Below, piece by piece: positions 1-9,181 of a stretch of DNA of 64,000 nucleotides. Where the stretch lies: NCBI RefSeq assembly GCF_963665245.1, contig NZ_OY762267.1:1674001-1738000 (forward strand). The letters run 5' to 3'. Position 1 is the first letter of the stretch; each line of letters opens with the position of its first letter. The notes beneath the pieces are model-generated. The model had not been told where the DNA came from. It was given only the letters and a program-made list of their open reading frames with translations, and ran no database searches. A program made the translations under genes and the position numbers. The DNA is from an uncultured Paludibaculum sp. Lineage in GTDB: Bacteria > Acidobacteriota > Terriglobia > Bryobacterales > Bryobacteraceae.

Positions 1-1
1 A

Positions 2-472
2 CTCAAGGACTCGCTCGGGCAAAACCGCAAGGAGCGGGAATCCCCGAGCATCCACATCAACAGCATGGCCACCGACCACACAGCGCCCGCCCTGCCCGTC
101 GAGTGGAATGGACGCACGTTCACCGTCAGCGGAAGGATCCGTGGGAATGGAGGGCGCAGTCGCTCCATTTTCATGTCCGGCACTCTCTCCGAGGACTTCA
201 CCACTCTCGATCAGATTCGCGTGCAGGAGGTATTGGAGAACGGCAAGCAAACCACGATTTCGGAATTCGAGGTTTCTTCGCTGGAGATTCACGATCAATC
301 TGTGCTCGACCGGTTGCCCCAGGCGATTCCCAACTCCTATTGCCGTTATCAGGATCGGGTCGGCCAGGCAGTGATCTCGATTCGTCGCACCGTCGTCATC
401 AACGGACAGACCTTCAGCCAGGTGGCAAGCATCGCCGGTAGGGCAATCACCGACCTGTCGTTCTATAACTAA
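2..472 (+). CDS. Hypothetical protein, probably 5'-truncated by the window edge
   Basis: The reading frame is open from base 2, and the first in-frame ATG is at 65. No good ribosome binding site precedes that ATG (the AAGGAG-like block near 29-35 is about 30 bases away), so the gene probably begins outside the window. From the ATG the protein has 135 residues. It is polar and rich in predicted beta strand, with no obvious signal peptide, membrane segment or catalytic motif, and ends in SFYN. I do not recognise the family. It is followed convergently, 12 bases later, by the thioesterase gene. If the ATG at 65 is the true start it is a small standalone protein. Confidence 0.5.
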   Translation, partial: LKDSLGQNRKERESPSIHINSMATDHTAPALPVEWNGRTFTVSGRIRGNGGRSRSIFMSGTLSEDFTTLDQIRVQEVLENGKQTTISEFEVSSLEIHDQSVLDRLPQAIPNSYCRYQDRVGQAVISIRRTVVINGQTFSQVASIAGRAITDLSFYN

Positions 473-484
473 GGGTCTGGAACA

Positions 485-892
485 TCAAAGCAGCATGTAG
501 GTCACCAGCGCGGTAGCGATGGCGTGGCCGTGTGAGTCGTGTACGTCGACGCTGCCCACGGCCAGAGTACGTCCCACCTTCAGCAGTCGAGCCCTCGCGC
601 GCACTTTGCCGAATTTCGCCGGGCGCAGGTAGTTCACCTTCATCTCCACCGTAGTCGCCGGCGCTCCTCCGCGTGCCCCAAAGACAGCAATGCCCACGGC
701 CGCATCGATCAATGTGGCCGTGACACCCCCGTGCAAGGTGCCCAGCAGGTTCGCCAACTCCGGGCGGGCTTCACACTCCAGCGTTAGCCCGTCCTTGTAG
801 ACACGCGTCACACGGAAGCCCAAATGGTGGTTGAATGGCATCTTGAGGATGAGCTCGTTGAGCTCTTTGAGGTTCAGCGGCTGCGGTTTCAA
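485..892 (-). CDS. PaaI-type hotdog-fold acyl-CoA thioesterase
   Basis: A 135-residue single hotdog domain, the usual length for PaaI/YdiI-like thioesterases, which hydrolyse acyl-CoA or aromatic-CoA esters in the cytoplasm. The helix-capping signature LHGGVTATLIDAA lies at about residues 53-65, with HGG at 54-56 and a conserved Asp at 63; the strand pattern TTVEMKVNYLRPA is typical of the family. The gene is divergent from the FadJ-like gene with only 22 bases between the two starts, so the two probably share a promoter region and work together in acyl-CoA turnover. The substrate cannot be read from the sequence. Confidence 0.9.
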   Translation of the reverse strand: MKPQPLNLKELNELILKMPFNHHLGFRVTRVYKDGLTLECEARPELANLLGTLHGGVTATLIDAAVGIAVFGARGGAPATTVEMKVNYLRPAKFGKVRARARLLKVGRTLAVGSVDVHDSHGHAIATALVTYMLL

Positions 893-914
893 ACTCTTAG
901 TTTAGGACACCCGA

Positions 915-2999
915 ATGAGCGATCTCGTTTTGACCTCCAGACAGGGCTCCGTCCTGGTAGTCACCATCCACAATCCGCCGGTGAACGCCTTGAGCCCCGG
1001 GGTTCCGGAAGGCATCGTCGAAGCCGTGCGCGCGGCCGCGAACGATGGAAGTGTCCAGGCAGTGGTGGTGATCGGGGACGGGCGCACATTCATCGCCGGC
1101 GCCGACATCCGCGAGTTCGGCCGCATCGTCTCGGGCGAAGCGCCGCCACTCAACCTGAACGAATTGTTGGCCGAGATTGAGAGCTCACCCAAGCCCGTCA
1201 TCATGGCGATTCACGGCACGGCATTGGGCGGAGGCCTGGAGACCGCCATGGCGGGCCACTACCGGGTCGCCGTCGCGTCCGCCAAGGCCGGGCAGCCGGA
1301 GGTAAAGCTGGGCCTGATCCCGGGCGCCGGGGGCACGCAGAGGCTGCCACGGCTGGTGGGCGTTGAACCCGCCATGCGGATGTGCGCCTTCGGCGAACCC
1401 ATTGATGCGGCTGAAGCGCTGGCCCTGGGATTGTTCGACCGTATCGTGGAAGGCGACCTGCTCGCCGGCGCGGTGGCGTTCGCCAATGAGAATCCACCTG
1501 TGCGGCGAACCCGTGACCTAACCGCGAAACTGGTCGATGGCGCCGCGGCGGAGTCGCTGAAATCGCTGTTCCAGGACTCGTGCCGAAAGAAGTTGAAAGG
1601 CCAGTCCGCGCCCCTGGCCGCGCTCGAATCCATCGCCGCCACCGCCTACCTGAACTTTGACGCCGGGCTGGAACAGGAACGCAAGCTCTTCAACGACTGT
1701 CTCTTCGGAACTCAGTCAAAGGCGCTGATCCACGTGTTCTTTGGGGAACGAACCGTCGCCCGCATTCCCGGACTGCCTGCACACACTCAGCCCCTGCCGC
1801 TGCATCGCGCCGCCGTTGTCGGGGCCGGTACCATGGGCGGGGGCATCGCCATGTGCTTCGCCAACGCAGGCGTCCCGGTTGTCCTGAAAGACACAACGGA
1901 GAGCGCCCTGGAGCGCGGCATGGCCACCATCCGGCGCAACTACGAAGGGGCCGTGAAACGCGGCCGGCTCGGCGCCGAAGCCGCCCAGCAGCGCCTGGCG
2001 CTGATCCGGCCGGTGCTGCACTACGACGGTTTTGACGACGCCGATATCGTGGTCGAGGCTGTCTTCGAGGAATTGGCGCTCAAGAAGCACGTCTTTTCCG
2101 ACCTCGATGCCGTGGTCCGCGATGGTGCCATCCTCGCTACGAATACCTCGACCCTCGACATCGACGAGATCGCGTCGGTCACCGGCCGTCCCGAGTGGGT
2201 GGTGGGCACACACTTCTTCAGCCCGGCCAACGTCATGCGATTGCTGGAAGTGGTGCGCGGCCGTGCGACATCGCCGGAAGTCATCGCCACGGCCATGGCG
2301 CTCGCCAAGACACTGAAGAAGGTCGGCGTCCTCTCCGGTAACGCGTTCGGCTTCATCGGAAACCGCATGTTCGGCCCCTATCGCCACGAGGCGATCCGGC
2401 TGGTGGAGGAAGGGGCGGGCGTTCCGCAGGTCGATCAGGCCCTAACCGGCTGGGGCATGGCCATGGGGCCCCTCGCCGTGGGCGATCTGGCTGGTGTCGA
2501 TGTGAGTTGGCTGGTGCGGCAGGAGGCGTTGCGCCTTGGCATTCCGCACGTCGAGGCCGCTTCCTTCGAGGACGAACTTTACCGTTTGGGACGCTTCGGC
2601 CAGAAGACAGGAGCCGGCTGGTATCTCTACGACGAAGATCGCAAAGCGACGCCAGATCCGGAGGTCGAGCGCCTGGTTCGTGAATATGCTGCCTGCCAGG
2701 GTATCCCCCAACGGACATTCACCCACAGCGAGATCCTCGAGCGCACGCTCTTCGCACTCATCAACGAGGGTGCCCGTCTGTTGGAAGAAGGTATCGCCCT
2801 GCGAGCCGTGGATGTCGACATCGTATATGTCAACGGCTATGGATTCCCCGCCTGGCGGGGCGGCCCCATGCACTATGCCGAAACGATCGGACTCCAGCGA
2901 GTGACCGATCGGATGCGCGCGCTCTACGACGAGTTCGGCCCATTCTGGAAGCCCGCCGCATTGTTGGAGGACGCCGCCAAGGCCGGCCGCTGGACATAG
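915..2999 (+). CDS. Bifunctional enoyl-CoA hydratase / 3-hydroxyacyl-CoA dehydrogenase (FadJ/FadB-like)
   Basis: A 694-residue beta-oxidation multienzyme that hydrates enoyl-CoA and oxidises the resulting 3-hydroxyacyl-CoA with NAD. Residues 1-190 are the crotonase domain, with the two catalytic glutamates at about E109 (in GGGLE) and E129 (in GQPEV), 20 residues apart as in the family. Residues 298-480 are the NAD domain with GAGTMGGG at 303-310 and the catalytic His at about 433 (GTHFFSP). Two C-terminal 3HCDH domains follow, including [11 protein letters not shown] near residue 645. Length matches FadJ and peroxisomal-type enzymes. It is divergent from the thioesterase gene; a weak AGGA precedes the ATG. 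The choice between fadB and fadJ cannot be made from the sequence alone. Confidence 0.93.
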   Translation: MSDLVLTSRQGSVLVVTIHNPPVNALSPGVPEGIVEAVRAAANDGSVQAVVVIGDGRTFIAGADIREFGRIVSGEAPPLNLNELLAEIESSPKPVIMAIHGTALGGGLETAMAGHYRVAVASAKAGQPEVKLGLIPGAGGTQRLPRLVGVEPAMRMCAFGEPIDAAEALALGLFDRIVEGDLLAGAVAFANENPPVRRTRDLTAKLVDGAAAESLKSLFQDSCRKKLKGQSAPLAALESIAATAYLNFDAGLEQERKLFNDCLFGTQSKALIHVFFGERTVARIPGLPAHTQPLPLHRAAVVGAGTMGGGIAMCFANAGVPVVLKDTTESALERGMATIRRNYEGAVKRGRLGAEAAQQRLALIRPVLHYDGFDDADIVVEAVFEELALKKHVFSDLDAVVRDGAILATNTSTLDIDEIASVTGRPEWVVGTHFFSPANVMRLLEVVRGRATSPEVIATAMALAKTLKKVGVLSGNAFGFIGNRMFGPYRHEAIRLVEEGAGVPQVDQALTGWGMAMGPLAVGDLAGVDVSWLVRQEALRLGIPHVEAASFEDELYRLGRFGQKTGAGWYLYDEDRKATPDPEVERLVREYAACQGIPQRTFTHSEILERTLFALINEGARLLEEGIALRAVDVDIVYVNGYGFPAWRGGPMHYAETIGLQRVTDRMRALYDEFGPFWKPAALLEDAAKAGRWT

Positions 3000-3074
3000 A
3001 GACAACAGTCGCACGACGGCGCGCGGCCTCTCGGCAGCACAGCACACGGGCACCCGGGTACACTGTGGGGTAAG

Positions 3075-3944
3075 ATGCCGTACGCTTCGATCCCCTCCCT
3101 CTCCCGCCGCACGTTTGCGCTCGCCATGGCCGGCGCGGGCGCGTCGCTGCTACGCTCGGCCGAACCGGAGATGCATTGGGCGTTGATCTCGGATACGCAC
3201 ATCCCGGCCGACGCTTCGGACTCCTACCGCGGCTTCAATCCCGTGGCCAATCTGAAGAAGGTGGTCGCCGAGATTGAGGCGGCAAAGCCCGAGGCGGTAC
3301 TGCACTGCGGAGACGTCGCGCGGCTGCAAGGCCTGCCGCAGGACTACCAGGCTGTCCAGGCTCTGCTGCAACCCCTTTCGGCAAAGGTGCCGATGGCGAT
3401 GGCCCTGGGCAACCACGATCACCGCAAGAACTTCCTTGATGTCTTCGGGAAGAGCCAAACGGGCATCCAGAGCGTGCAGCACAAGCACGTATTGGTTGTC
3501 GAAGGGCCGACGGTCCGGGTGATCGTACTCGACTCCCTCATCGAGGCCAATTCAACGCCCGGCCTGTTGGGCAAGGGGCAGCGCACCTGGCTGGCGGAGT
3601 ATCTTAAAGCCTCCAGCGATTTGCCCACTCTCCTCTTCGTCCACCATACCCTGGACGACGGCGATACTTCGCTGCTGGATGCGCCCCGCCTGTTCGAAAT
3701 CGTCAAGCCGCACCGCAAGGTGAAGGCGATCCTCTACGGCCACTCCCACGCCTACAAATACGAAGCCTGGGAAGGCGTCCACCTGCTGAATCTTCCGGCC
3801 GTTGGCTACAATTTCGACGACAAAGAGCCCGTGGGGTGGGTAGAAAGCCGCCTCGGCAAGGACGGCGGTGCATTTACCCTGCATGCCTTCGGCGGCAATA
3901 CAGAGAAGAACGGCAAGACGATTCTCCTGCCGTGGCGATCTTAG
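3075..3944 (+). CDS. Tat-exported metallophosphoesterase
   Basis: A 289-residue calcineurin-like phosphoesterase. The N-terminus carries a twin-arginine signal (SRRTFAL at about 10-16) followed by a hydrophobic Ala-rich stretch, so it is probably folded in the cytoplasm with its metals and exported to the periplasm. Metal ligands are visible in order: D40 and H42 (ISDTH), D80 (HCGDVA), N113/H114 (GNHDH), H190 (VHH) and H213/H215 (YGHSH). This is the complete dimetal set. The substrate (phosphodiester or phosphomonoester) is unknown. It follows the FadJ-like gene by 75 bases and ends 10 bases from the convergent MBL/VOC gene. Confidence 0.88.
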   Translation: MPYASIPSLSRRTFALAMAGAGASLLRSAEPEMHWALISDTHIPADASDSYRGFNPVANLKKVVAEIEAAKPEAVLHCGDVARLQGLPQDYQAVQALLQPLSAKVPMAMALGNHDHRKNFLDVFGKSQTGIQSVQHKHVLVVEGPTVRVIVLDSLIEANSTPGLLGKGQRTWLAEYLKASSDLPTLLFVHHTLDDGDTSLLDAPRLFEIVKPHRKVKAILYGHSHAYKYEAWEGVHLLNLPAVGYNFDDKEPVGWVESRLGKDGGAFTLHAFGGNTEKNGKTILLPWRS

Positions 3945-3954
3945 GTGCGCGGGG

Positions 3955-5108
3955 TCAGATGGGCGTCGCGAATCGCAGGCCCAGTCCATCTGGTGAGACG
4001 ACCGTGAAGTCCCGCAGGCCGTAGTAGCGGTCTTCCACGGGCTTGATCACGCGCAGACCGAGTTCCTGGCAAAGCGACCAATACCGGTCGACGTCCGGCA
4101 CCAGAATCCGTATATTCGCCACCACAGTGGACGGCGGCTCGGGCTGTCCAGGAATCTCCTCCAACAGCAACCGCGACCGCTCCCAGGTCAGCGCGACGAA
4201 GTGCTCCTCGGTTCGTTCCACAAAGAAGCCGAGCCGCTGGTAGAACTTCGACGAAGCGCGCACATCGCGGACGTATAGCTCGACCACCAGTTGCTGCGAT
4301 GTCTCCGTGAAGTGCGCCAACGACGAGCCGATCGCCTGGAGGTAGCGTTCGGCCGACCGCCGCACGGCGCCCTTGGCATCTTCCCTGATCGTCTTGCCTA
4401 CGAATGCGCCATACAGCGTTTCAAACTCAAAGGGCTCCAGACTACGCACGATTCTCTTCACCGCCTCGGCTCCCAGCGGCACCATGTTCGGGTAGCTGTA
4501 TAGGAAACTCGTCCAGCGGCGGTCCATGGCCACCTGCGGCTGGTCGCCGGCGAAAAGCTTGCCTGCGTAGTGCATCGCCTGGTATCCGTCGAAGTGCCGC
4601 CGCCGCGAATCAGGGTCGCCCCGCCGGGCAAGCCGTGGGTGTCGCCTGTCCAGAAACGCACTGCGTCGCTACGCCGCCGCACCCACTCGCGCTCGGCCTC
4701 GTGAATCCAGATCGGCACGCCGCCGAAGGCCTCGCTCCACTCGATCATCGACGAGTAGTAGTGAGGGTGCGAGATGGCCATGACGTCGATGCCACCCAGA
4801 TCGCGCACGGCCCGGACCGTTCCGTCGTCCAGCAACGAGATGCAGTCCCAGAGGATGTTGCCCTCGCTGGTGCGGACGAGAAACGCCCGTTGGCCGATGC
4901 CGAATGTAGGCTCGGTGACAATCGACCAGACGCCCGGCTCCTCTTCCCTGATCGCGTTGCGGTGCCGCGTCCTCAGCCCGTCCAACGTAGTCCAGTGCTG
5001 CCCCTCCCAGCCCACATACTGGCGGGAATCGTCGCAAATGGGGCACCGCCGCGGAGGCTGCGGCGTATCTTCCTGCTGTGTTCCGCAGGTGGAACAAATC
5101 CAATGCAT
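3955..5108 (-). pseudogene. Metallo-beta-lactamase-fold hydrolase fused to a VOC (glyoxalase-like) domain, interrupted by a frameshift
   Basis: Two minus-strand frames form one protein. The first (5108 down to about 4605) starts with a zinc-ribbon-like segment, CSTCG at 5-9 and CPIC at 22-25, then an MBL fold with SHPHYYSS. The second (about 4600 down to 3955) continues the MBL fold (AGDQPQVAMDRRW, SYPN, RRSAERY) and then runs into a VOC domain (VVELYVRDVRASSKFYQRLGF to the end). The frames switch in the GC-triplet run at 4596-4607, where one base appears to be missing just before the expected HFDG. The intact product would have about 383 residues. It is either a true frameshift mutation, a programmed shift or a sequencing error; the coding quality of both halves is good. 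Confidence 0.75.
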
Positions 5109-5224
5109 ACTTGCTCTTCAAGAGATGAGCGGATGGGCTCGCCGGATTCCGTGAGTGGTGCAACATCCTCCCGGATGGCATACGATGTTGAGGGTTGATA
5201 CCAACTACTCTCTGAGAGGCGATC

Positions 5225-6274
5225 ATGTCACAAATAAAAGGACCCGCCATTTTTCTGGCCCAATTCATGGGCGACGAAGCGCCGTTCAACAACCTGCCCA
5301 ATATCACCGCGTGGGCCAAGGATCTCGGCTACCTTGGCGTTCAGATCCCGGCATGGGACAGCCGGTTGATCGACTTGAAGAAGGCGGCCGAGTCGAAGAC
5401 CTACTGCCACGATCTGAAGGGCCAGATGAACGGCCTCGAGATTACGGAACTCGCTTCGCACCTGCTGGGCCAGCTCGTCGCCGTGCATCCGGCCTACGAT
5501 GATCTCTTCGACGGCTTCGCGGCACCGGAAGTGCGCGGCAATCCCAAGGCACGCACAAAGTGGGCGGTCGAGCAGTTGAAGCTGGTCATCAAGGCCTCGA
5601 AGAACCTCGGCCTCAGCGTCACTCCTTCCTTTACCGGCGCCCTGCTCTGGCCCACGATGTACCCCTGGCCGCAGCGGCCCGGCGGCCTGGTGGAAGAAGG
5701 CTTCAAGGAACTCGCCAAGCGCTGGAAGCCCATCTTTGACTTCGCTGACAAGCATGGCGTCGACTTCGCCTTCGAACTGCACCCCGGGGAAGACCTGCAC
5801 GACGGCCTCACATTTGAACGGCTGTTGGAAGCCACCGGCAACCATCCGCGCCTGGGCATCAACTACGATCCGTCGCACTTCGTCCTGCAATGCATGGACT
5901 ACGTCGGCTTCATCGACACCTACGGCCCTCACATCAAGGCCTTCCACGTGAAGGACGCCGAATTCGTCCCTTCGCCCAAGGCCGGTGTCTACGGCGGTTA
6001 TGCCGACTGGAAGACGCGCCCCGGCCGCTTCCGGTCTCTCGGCGACGGCCAGGTGGACTTCAGTCAGGTGTTCACGCGACTCACCGCCGCCGGCTACAGC
6101 AGTTGGGCGGTTCTCGAATGGGAGTGCTGCTTCAAGGATGCCGCCCAGGGCGCGGCCGAGGGCGCTCCGTTCATTGAAGCTCACCTCATTGATGTACCGA
6201 CAAAGGCTTTCGACGATTTCGCCGGCGGCGCCTCGGACACAAAGCGCAACCGCCGTATTCTCGGCCTGGAGTAG
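5225..6274 (+). CDS. Xylose-isomerase-like TIM barrel sugar isomerase/epimerase
   Basis: A 349-residue protein of the AP-endonuclease-2/sugar phosphate isomerase superfamily. Barrel strands with candidate metal ligands are visible: Glu in FAFELHPGED, Asp in GINYDPSHF, His in AFHVKDAEF and Glu in AVLEWECC, the usual E-D-H-E order. There is no signal peptide, so it should be cytosolic and probably interconverts an aldose/ketose or a carbohydrate acid. A GAGAGGCG block lies just before the ATG. The 116 bases upstream, between it and the divergent MBL/VOC gene, hold its promoter. The exact sugar is unknown. Confidence 0.9.
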   Translation: MSQIKGPAIFLAQFMGDEAPFNNLPNITAWAKDLGYLGVQIPAWDSRLIDLKKAAESKTYCHDLKGQMNGLEITELASHLLGQLVAVHPAYDDLFDGFAAPEVRGNPKARTKWAVEQLKLVIKASKNLGLSVTPSFTGALLWPTMYPWPQRPGGLVEEGFKELAKRWKPIFDFADKHGVDFAFELHPGEDLHDGLTFERLLEATGNHPRLGINYDPSHFVLQCMDYVGFIDTYGPHIKAFHVKDAEFVPSPKAGVYGGYADWKTRPGRFRSLGDGQVDFSQVFTRLTAAGYSSWAVLEWECCFKDAAQGAAEGAPFIEAHLIDVPTKAFDDFAGGASDTKRNRRILGLE

Positions 6275-6293
6275 TTACCCGGCCAATGGCCAA

Positions 6294-6328
6294 TGGCGGG
6301 AGGCGGCATCGACAGTCCTCTCCCGCCA
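6294..6328. terminator. Hairpin between convergent genes
   Basis: A perfect 9-base inverted repeat, TGGCGGGAG at 6294-6302 and CTCCCGCCA at 6320-6328, with a 17-base loop, lies between the stop codons at 6274 and 6388. There is no U tract. It may act as a bidirectional terminator or mRNA stabiliser. A short tandem GGCCAATG duplication lies immediately to its left. Confidence 0.45.
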
Positions 6329-6387
6329 CTCCCCAGAATTCCGCCTCACCCGGCGTCGGTCGCCGCTGACCACCGTGGAAGCTGCTG

Positions 6388-7995
6388 CTACTTCCTGCCC
6401 CGGTCCAGCCCGAACGAAGGCTTGTCCCGCGTCCCCGTGATCTTGATCTTCGCCACCGTCCCGTAGCCATCCTTGGCGAAGAACGGGTCCACCGCCTTCA
6501 GCGCCAGCCGCTTCCAGCGCGACTTCATCATCTCCGACAGCCGCGCCTGCATCTTCGCCGTTCCATGAAAATCCAACACCTGCGTATGAAAGATATAGTC
6601 GCCGGCCAGGTCCACCTGGGCGCCCGGAATCTCGAAGCCGAGCTTCGAGAACTGGATCCGGCCGGCCGCCATTTCAAATGCCCCGGCCATCTGTGAAGGA
6701 ATCTCCCCGATGTCCCGATTGCCCGGTTGCCCCTGCGCGCGCCTGCTGAGAGAGTCCAGCCCCTCCTGAACATCCGGCGTCGTGAACAACGCATCGATAA
6801 GTTCGAACGTGCCCTTCAGCCGCAGACGGTCCGCGATCTCGCCCTGCCCGGGTGGCAGCACAACCCGGCAATCCAGCTTGATGCCGCCCTTCATGAACGG
6901 CTTGTCGCCCTTCATCGCCAGCAGCAGCACGTTCTCCAACTGGCCCTGGGGCATCATGGCGTGCAGGTCCACCGTCTTCCCCTTGGCCCCCGCATTGCGG
7001 ACGACCCCGCCCCGCACGGTAAACGCCGTTGCGCCCAGTTGCGCCCGCACCGGTTCGAGACGCGTATTTCCATTCGTCCCATCGACAATCGCGTGATATT
7101 TCGTCGTCAGGGGCATGCGGTTACCGCTCATGGTGAGACGGAAATCCGGCACACGGGTCTCGCCATCCACCGTGATCTCATCCAGCGTGCCTTGAAACGC
7201 ACCGGTCGAGAACAAGGTTCCGCTGATGCCCTTGAACACGCCCAGATTCGCGTTGTCGAACGTGTACTTGCCCGTCAGCGGCGTGTCCGAGGGGCTACCC
7301 GACACCCACGGCCCGAACGTTCCATCACAATGAATCAAACCCGGAGGCGTGGCATTCGTCAGCTGGGCCTGATACTTCATCGCCTTCCCCGAGCCGGCGG
7401 ACTCCAACCGGAGTTGGTGAATCTGGAACACCAGCGCAGCCTTGGACGCGTCCTTCGGCAGAATCGTCAGCGTGCTGTCGCTGGCAACCACCTCTTCGAT
7501 CAGAACGTCCATCTTGGTCTGGCCTGCCGACCCTGCTTCCGGTTCCGGTTCGTGCAGACTATCGGCAACCTTTGGCCTGTCGGCCTTCGGTGGCACGTTC
7601 ACCTCGAACCCCTCCAGAACGACATGGTTCACCAGCGCGTTCCCCTGTAGCAGCGCATCCAGATCCACTTCGAAGCGGAATTTCCGCATCTTGAGAATCG
7701 ACGGGGCCGAAGGCATGGTCTTCAGCCGAACATCCAGCGCCTCGCCGTTCACCCGCACCTTGATCATCTTGCCTTTGTGGAAGACGAGGTCCAGCGGCGA
7801 TTTCAGCGGCAGACGCACCTTGAGTCCGCCTAGCGCGACGTCGGCATTGAAGCGGTTCTTAAGATAGACGATAGTCTGCTCGCGCAGAAATGGTTCGAAT
7901 TTCCGCGACAGTACAAATCCAGCCACAAACAACCCAGCCAGAATCAGCAGAACCGCGGCAGCGGACCATACGATCCACTTCGTGCGCCTGGACAT
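6388..7995 (-). CDS. AsmA-like membrane-anchored protein
   Basis: A 535-residue protein with one N-terminal membrane segment at about residues 8-30 and a long periplasmic part of amphipathic beta strands, as in AsmA/DUF748 proteins (TamB-like, bridging phospholipid-transfer family). AsmA-type repeats appear as LEGFEVNVPP near the N-terminus and GNRDIGEIPSQMAGAFEMAAGRIQFSKLGFEIPGAQVDLAGDY-like sequence near the C-terminus, the latter typical of the AsmA C-terminal region. The likely role is outer-membrane homeostasis. It sits alone between a convergent sugar isomerase and the LacI gene; no regulation is visible. Confidence 0.72.
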   Translation of the reverse strand: MSRRTKWIVWSAAAVLLILAGLFVAGFVLSRKFEPFLREQTIVYLKNRFNADVALGGLKVRLPLKSPLDLVFHKGKMIKVRVNGEALDVRLKTMPSAPSILKMRKFRFEVDLDALLQGNALVNHVVLEGFEVNVPPKADRPKVADSLHEPEPEAGSAGQTKMDVLIEEVVASDSTLTILPKDASKAALVFQIHQLRLESAGSGKAMKYQAQLTNATPPGLIHCDGTFGPWVSGSPSDTPLTGKYTFDNANLGVFKGISGTLFSTGAFQGTLDEITVDGETRVPDFRLTMSGNRMPLTTKYHAIVDGTNGNTRLEPVRAQLGATAFTVRGGVVRNAGAKGKTVDLHAMMPQGQLENVLLLAMKGDKPFMKGGIKLDCRVVLPPGQGEIADRLRLKGTFELIDALFTTPDVQEGLDSLSRRAQGQPGNRDIGEIPSQMAGAFEMAAGRIQFSKLGFEIPGAQVDLAGDYIFHTQVLDFHGTAKMQARLSEMMKSRWKRLALKAVDPFFAKDGYGTVAKIKITGTRDKPSFGLDRGRK

Positions 7996-8029
7996 GTTGA
8001 GAGTTTAGCTGGAAATGGACACCTGCTCC

Positions 8030-9058
8030 TTAAGCCAGGCTGAGCGGAGAGTGAACTTCCGCGGATACGGACGCAGGACCACTCGACTCTCTCACCATCA
8101 ATTCAGGCCGGATTACGGTCTCGCGGATCTCAGCCAGACGTGCGGCATCAGCCGTAAAACTCTCAAAAATCCGATGGCCAATCAGGTCTCTCGGGATACG
8201 CGCCGTCGTCAGGGCCGGCGACACCACCTCGGCCAGGTCCAGCCCATCAAAGCCGGTCACCGACACATCATCCGGAACGCGCAGACCCAAATCGCGCAAC
8301 TGCCGCAGCACACCCAGCGCCATGAAGTCGTTCACACACACAATCGCAGTGGGTCTGAAGCCCGACCGGTACAACTGCAACACTGCATTTCGCCCGCCCA
8401 AGAGGCCGTCCAGGTCGGCGACAGTCCGAAACTCGACCTGCGGCGCGAAGTTCTCCATCACGTCAACAAAGGTCTGACGCCTGTCATTCAAGGGCCCCAG
8501 AGTCGTGTGGTGCCCGATGAACGCGAATCGCCGGTGGCCCAGCCCGAAGAGATACTCGGCAATCTGCTGCACCGCAGTCCGGTAGTTCACCGTGATGCTG
8601 ATGATGCTCTCCCGCGGCGTACCCACGTCATAGACGACAGTGGGCACCTTGCGCTCCGCCAACTCCTCCAGCAAAGCTTCATCCATCTCAGATACCACCA
8701 GCGCCAGTCCACCTAACCGCCGCCCGATCATGAGCCGGACATTCGCCTTGAGCCGGTCGACCTGATAGTCAGTGTTCGCGACCAGTACTTCGTACCCGCT
8801 TCGGTTCGCCTCCGCTTCCAGGCTCCGGAACACATCGAGAAAAAACGGGTTTTCCAGATTCGAGACAATAATACCTATCGTCCGATTGCTACCAGCGGCC
8901 AGTGCCCTGGCGTGCATATTTGGGTAATACTTGAGCTCTTCGACGGCTTTTAGTACGCGCTCGCGGGTGGCGTCCCTCACCACTCCGATATTGTTGAGCA
9001 CGCGGGAGACAGTTGCGGTTGAGACACCTGCTCGTTCTGCGACATCCTCAAGATTCAT
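8030..9058 (-). CDS. LacI-family transcriptional regulator
   Basis: A 342-residue LacI/GalR repressor. The N-terminal helix-turn-helix reads MNLEDVAERAGVSTATVSRVLN, followed by the hinge helix (YYPNMHARALAAG) and a periplasmic-binding-protein-like effector domain (NRTIGIIVSNLENPFF to SVTGFDGLDLAEVVSPALTT). I chose the ATG at 9058 because AAGGAG lies 9 bases upstream; a longer frame to 9118 lacks such a site. The ligand is probably a sugar, but the target genes are not evident: neighbours are AsmA-like and M13 peptidase genes. A TTGACG hexamer upstream (minus strand, about 9131-9136) may be its -35 element. Confidence 0.93.
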   Translation of the reverse strand: MNLEDVAERAGVSTATVSRVLNNIGVVRDATRERVLKAVEELKYYPNMHARALAAGSNRTIGIIVSNLENPFFLDVFRSLEAEANRSGYEVLVANTDYQVDRLKANVRLMIGRRLGGLALVVSEMDEALLEELAERKVPTVVYDVGTPRESIISITVNYRTAVQQIAEYLFGLGHRRFAFIGHHTTLGPLNDRRQTFVDVMENFAPQVEFRTVADLDGLLGGRNAVLQLYRSGFRPTAIVCVNDFMALGVLRQLRDLGLRVPDDVSVTGFDGLDLAEVVSPALTTARIPRDLIGHRIFESFTADAARLAEIRETVIRPELMVRESSGPASVSAEVHSPLSLA

Positions 9059-9138
9059 CCCAGGAATCTCCTTCAACTCACGCGCCGCCACCCAGCGCAT
9101 GAAGCACGGGTGTATCACTTGTCAGGGGCTGGCGTCAA

Positions 9139-9171
9139 ATCGGCCGGTGTCCCTTCGGATCGCCGGCCGAT
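9139..9171 (-). terminator. Hairpin after the M13 peptidase gene
   Basis: A perfect 9-base inverted repeat, ATCGGCCGG at 9139-9147 and CCGGCCGAT at 9163-9171, begins 10 bases past the peptidase stop codon. No U run follows it, so termination is likely but not certain. It could also be an operator for the adjacent LacI-type regulator. Confidence 0.4.
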
Positions 9172-9181
9172 CTGGTGGCGG

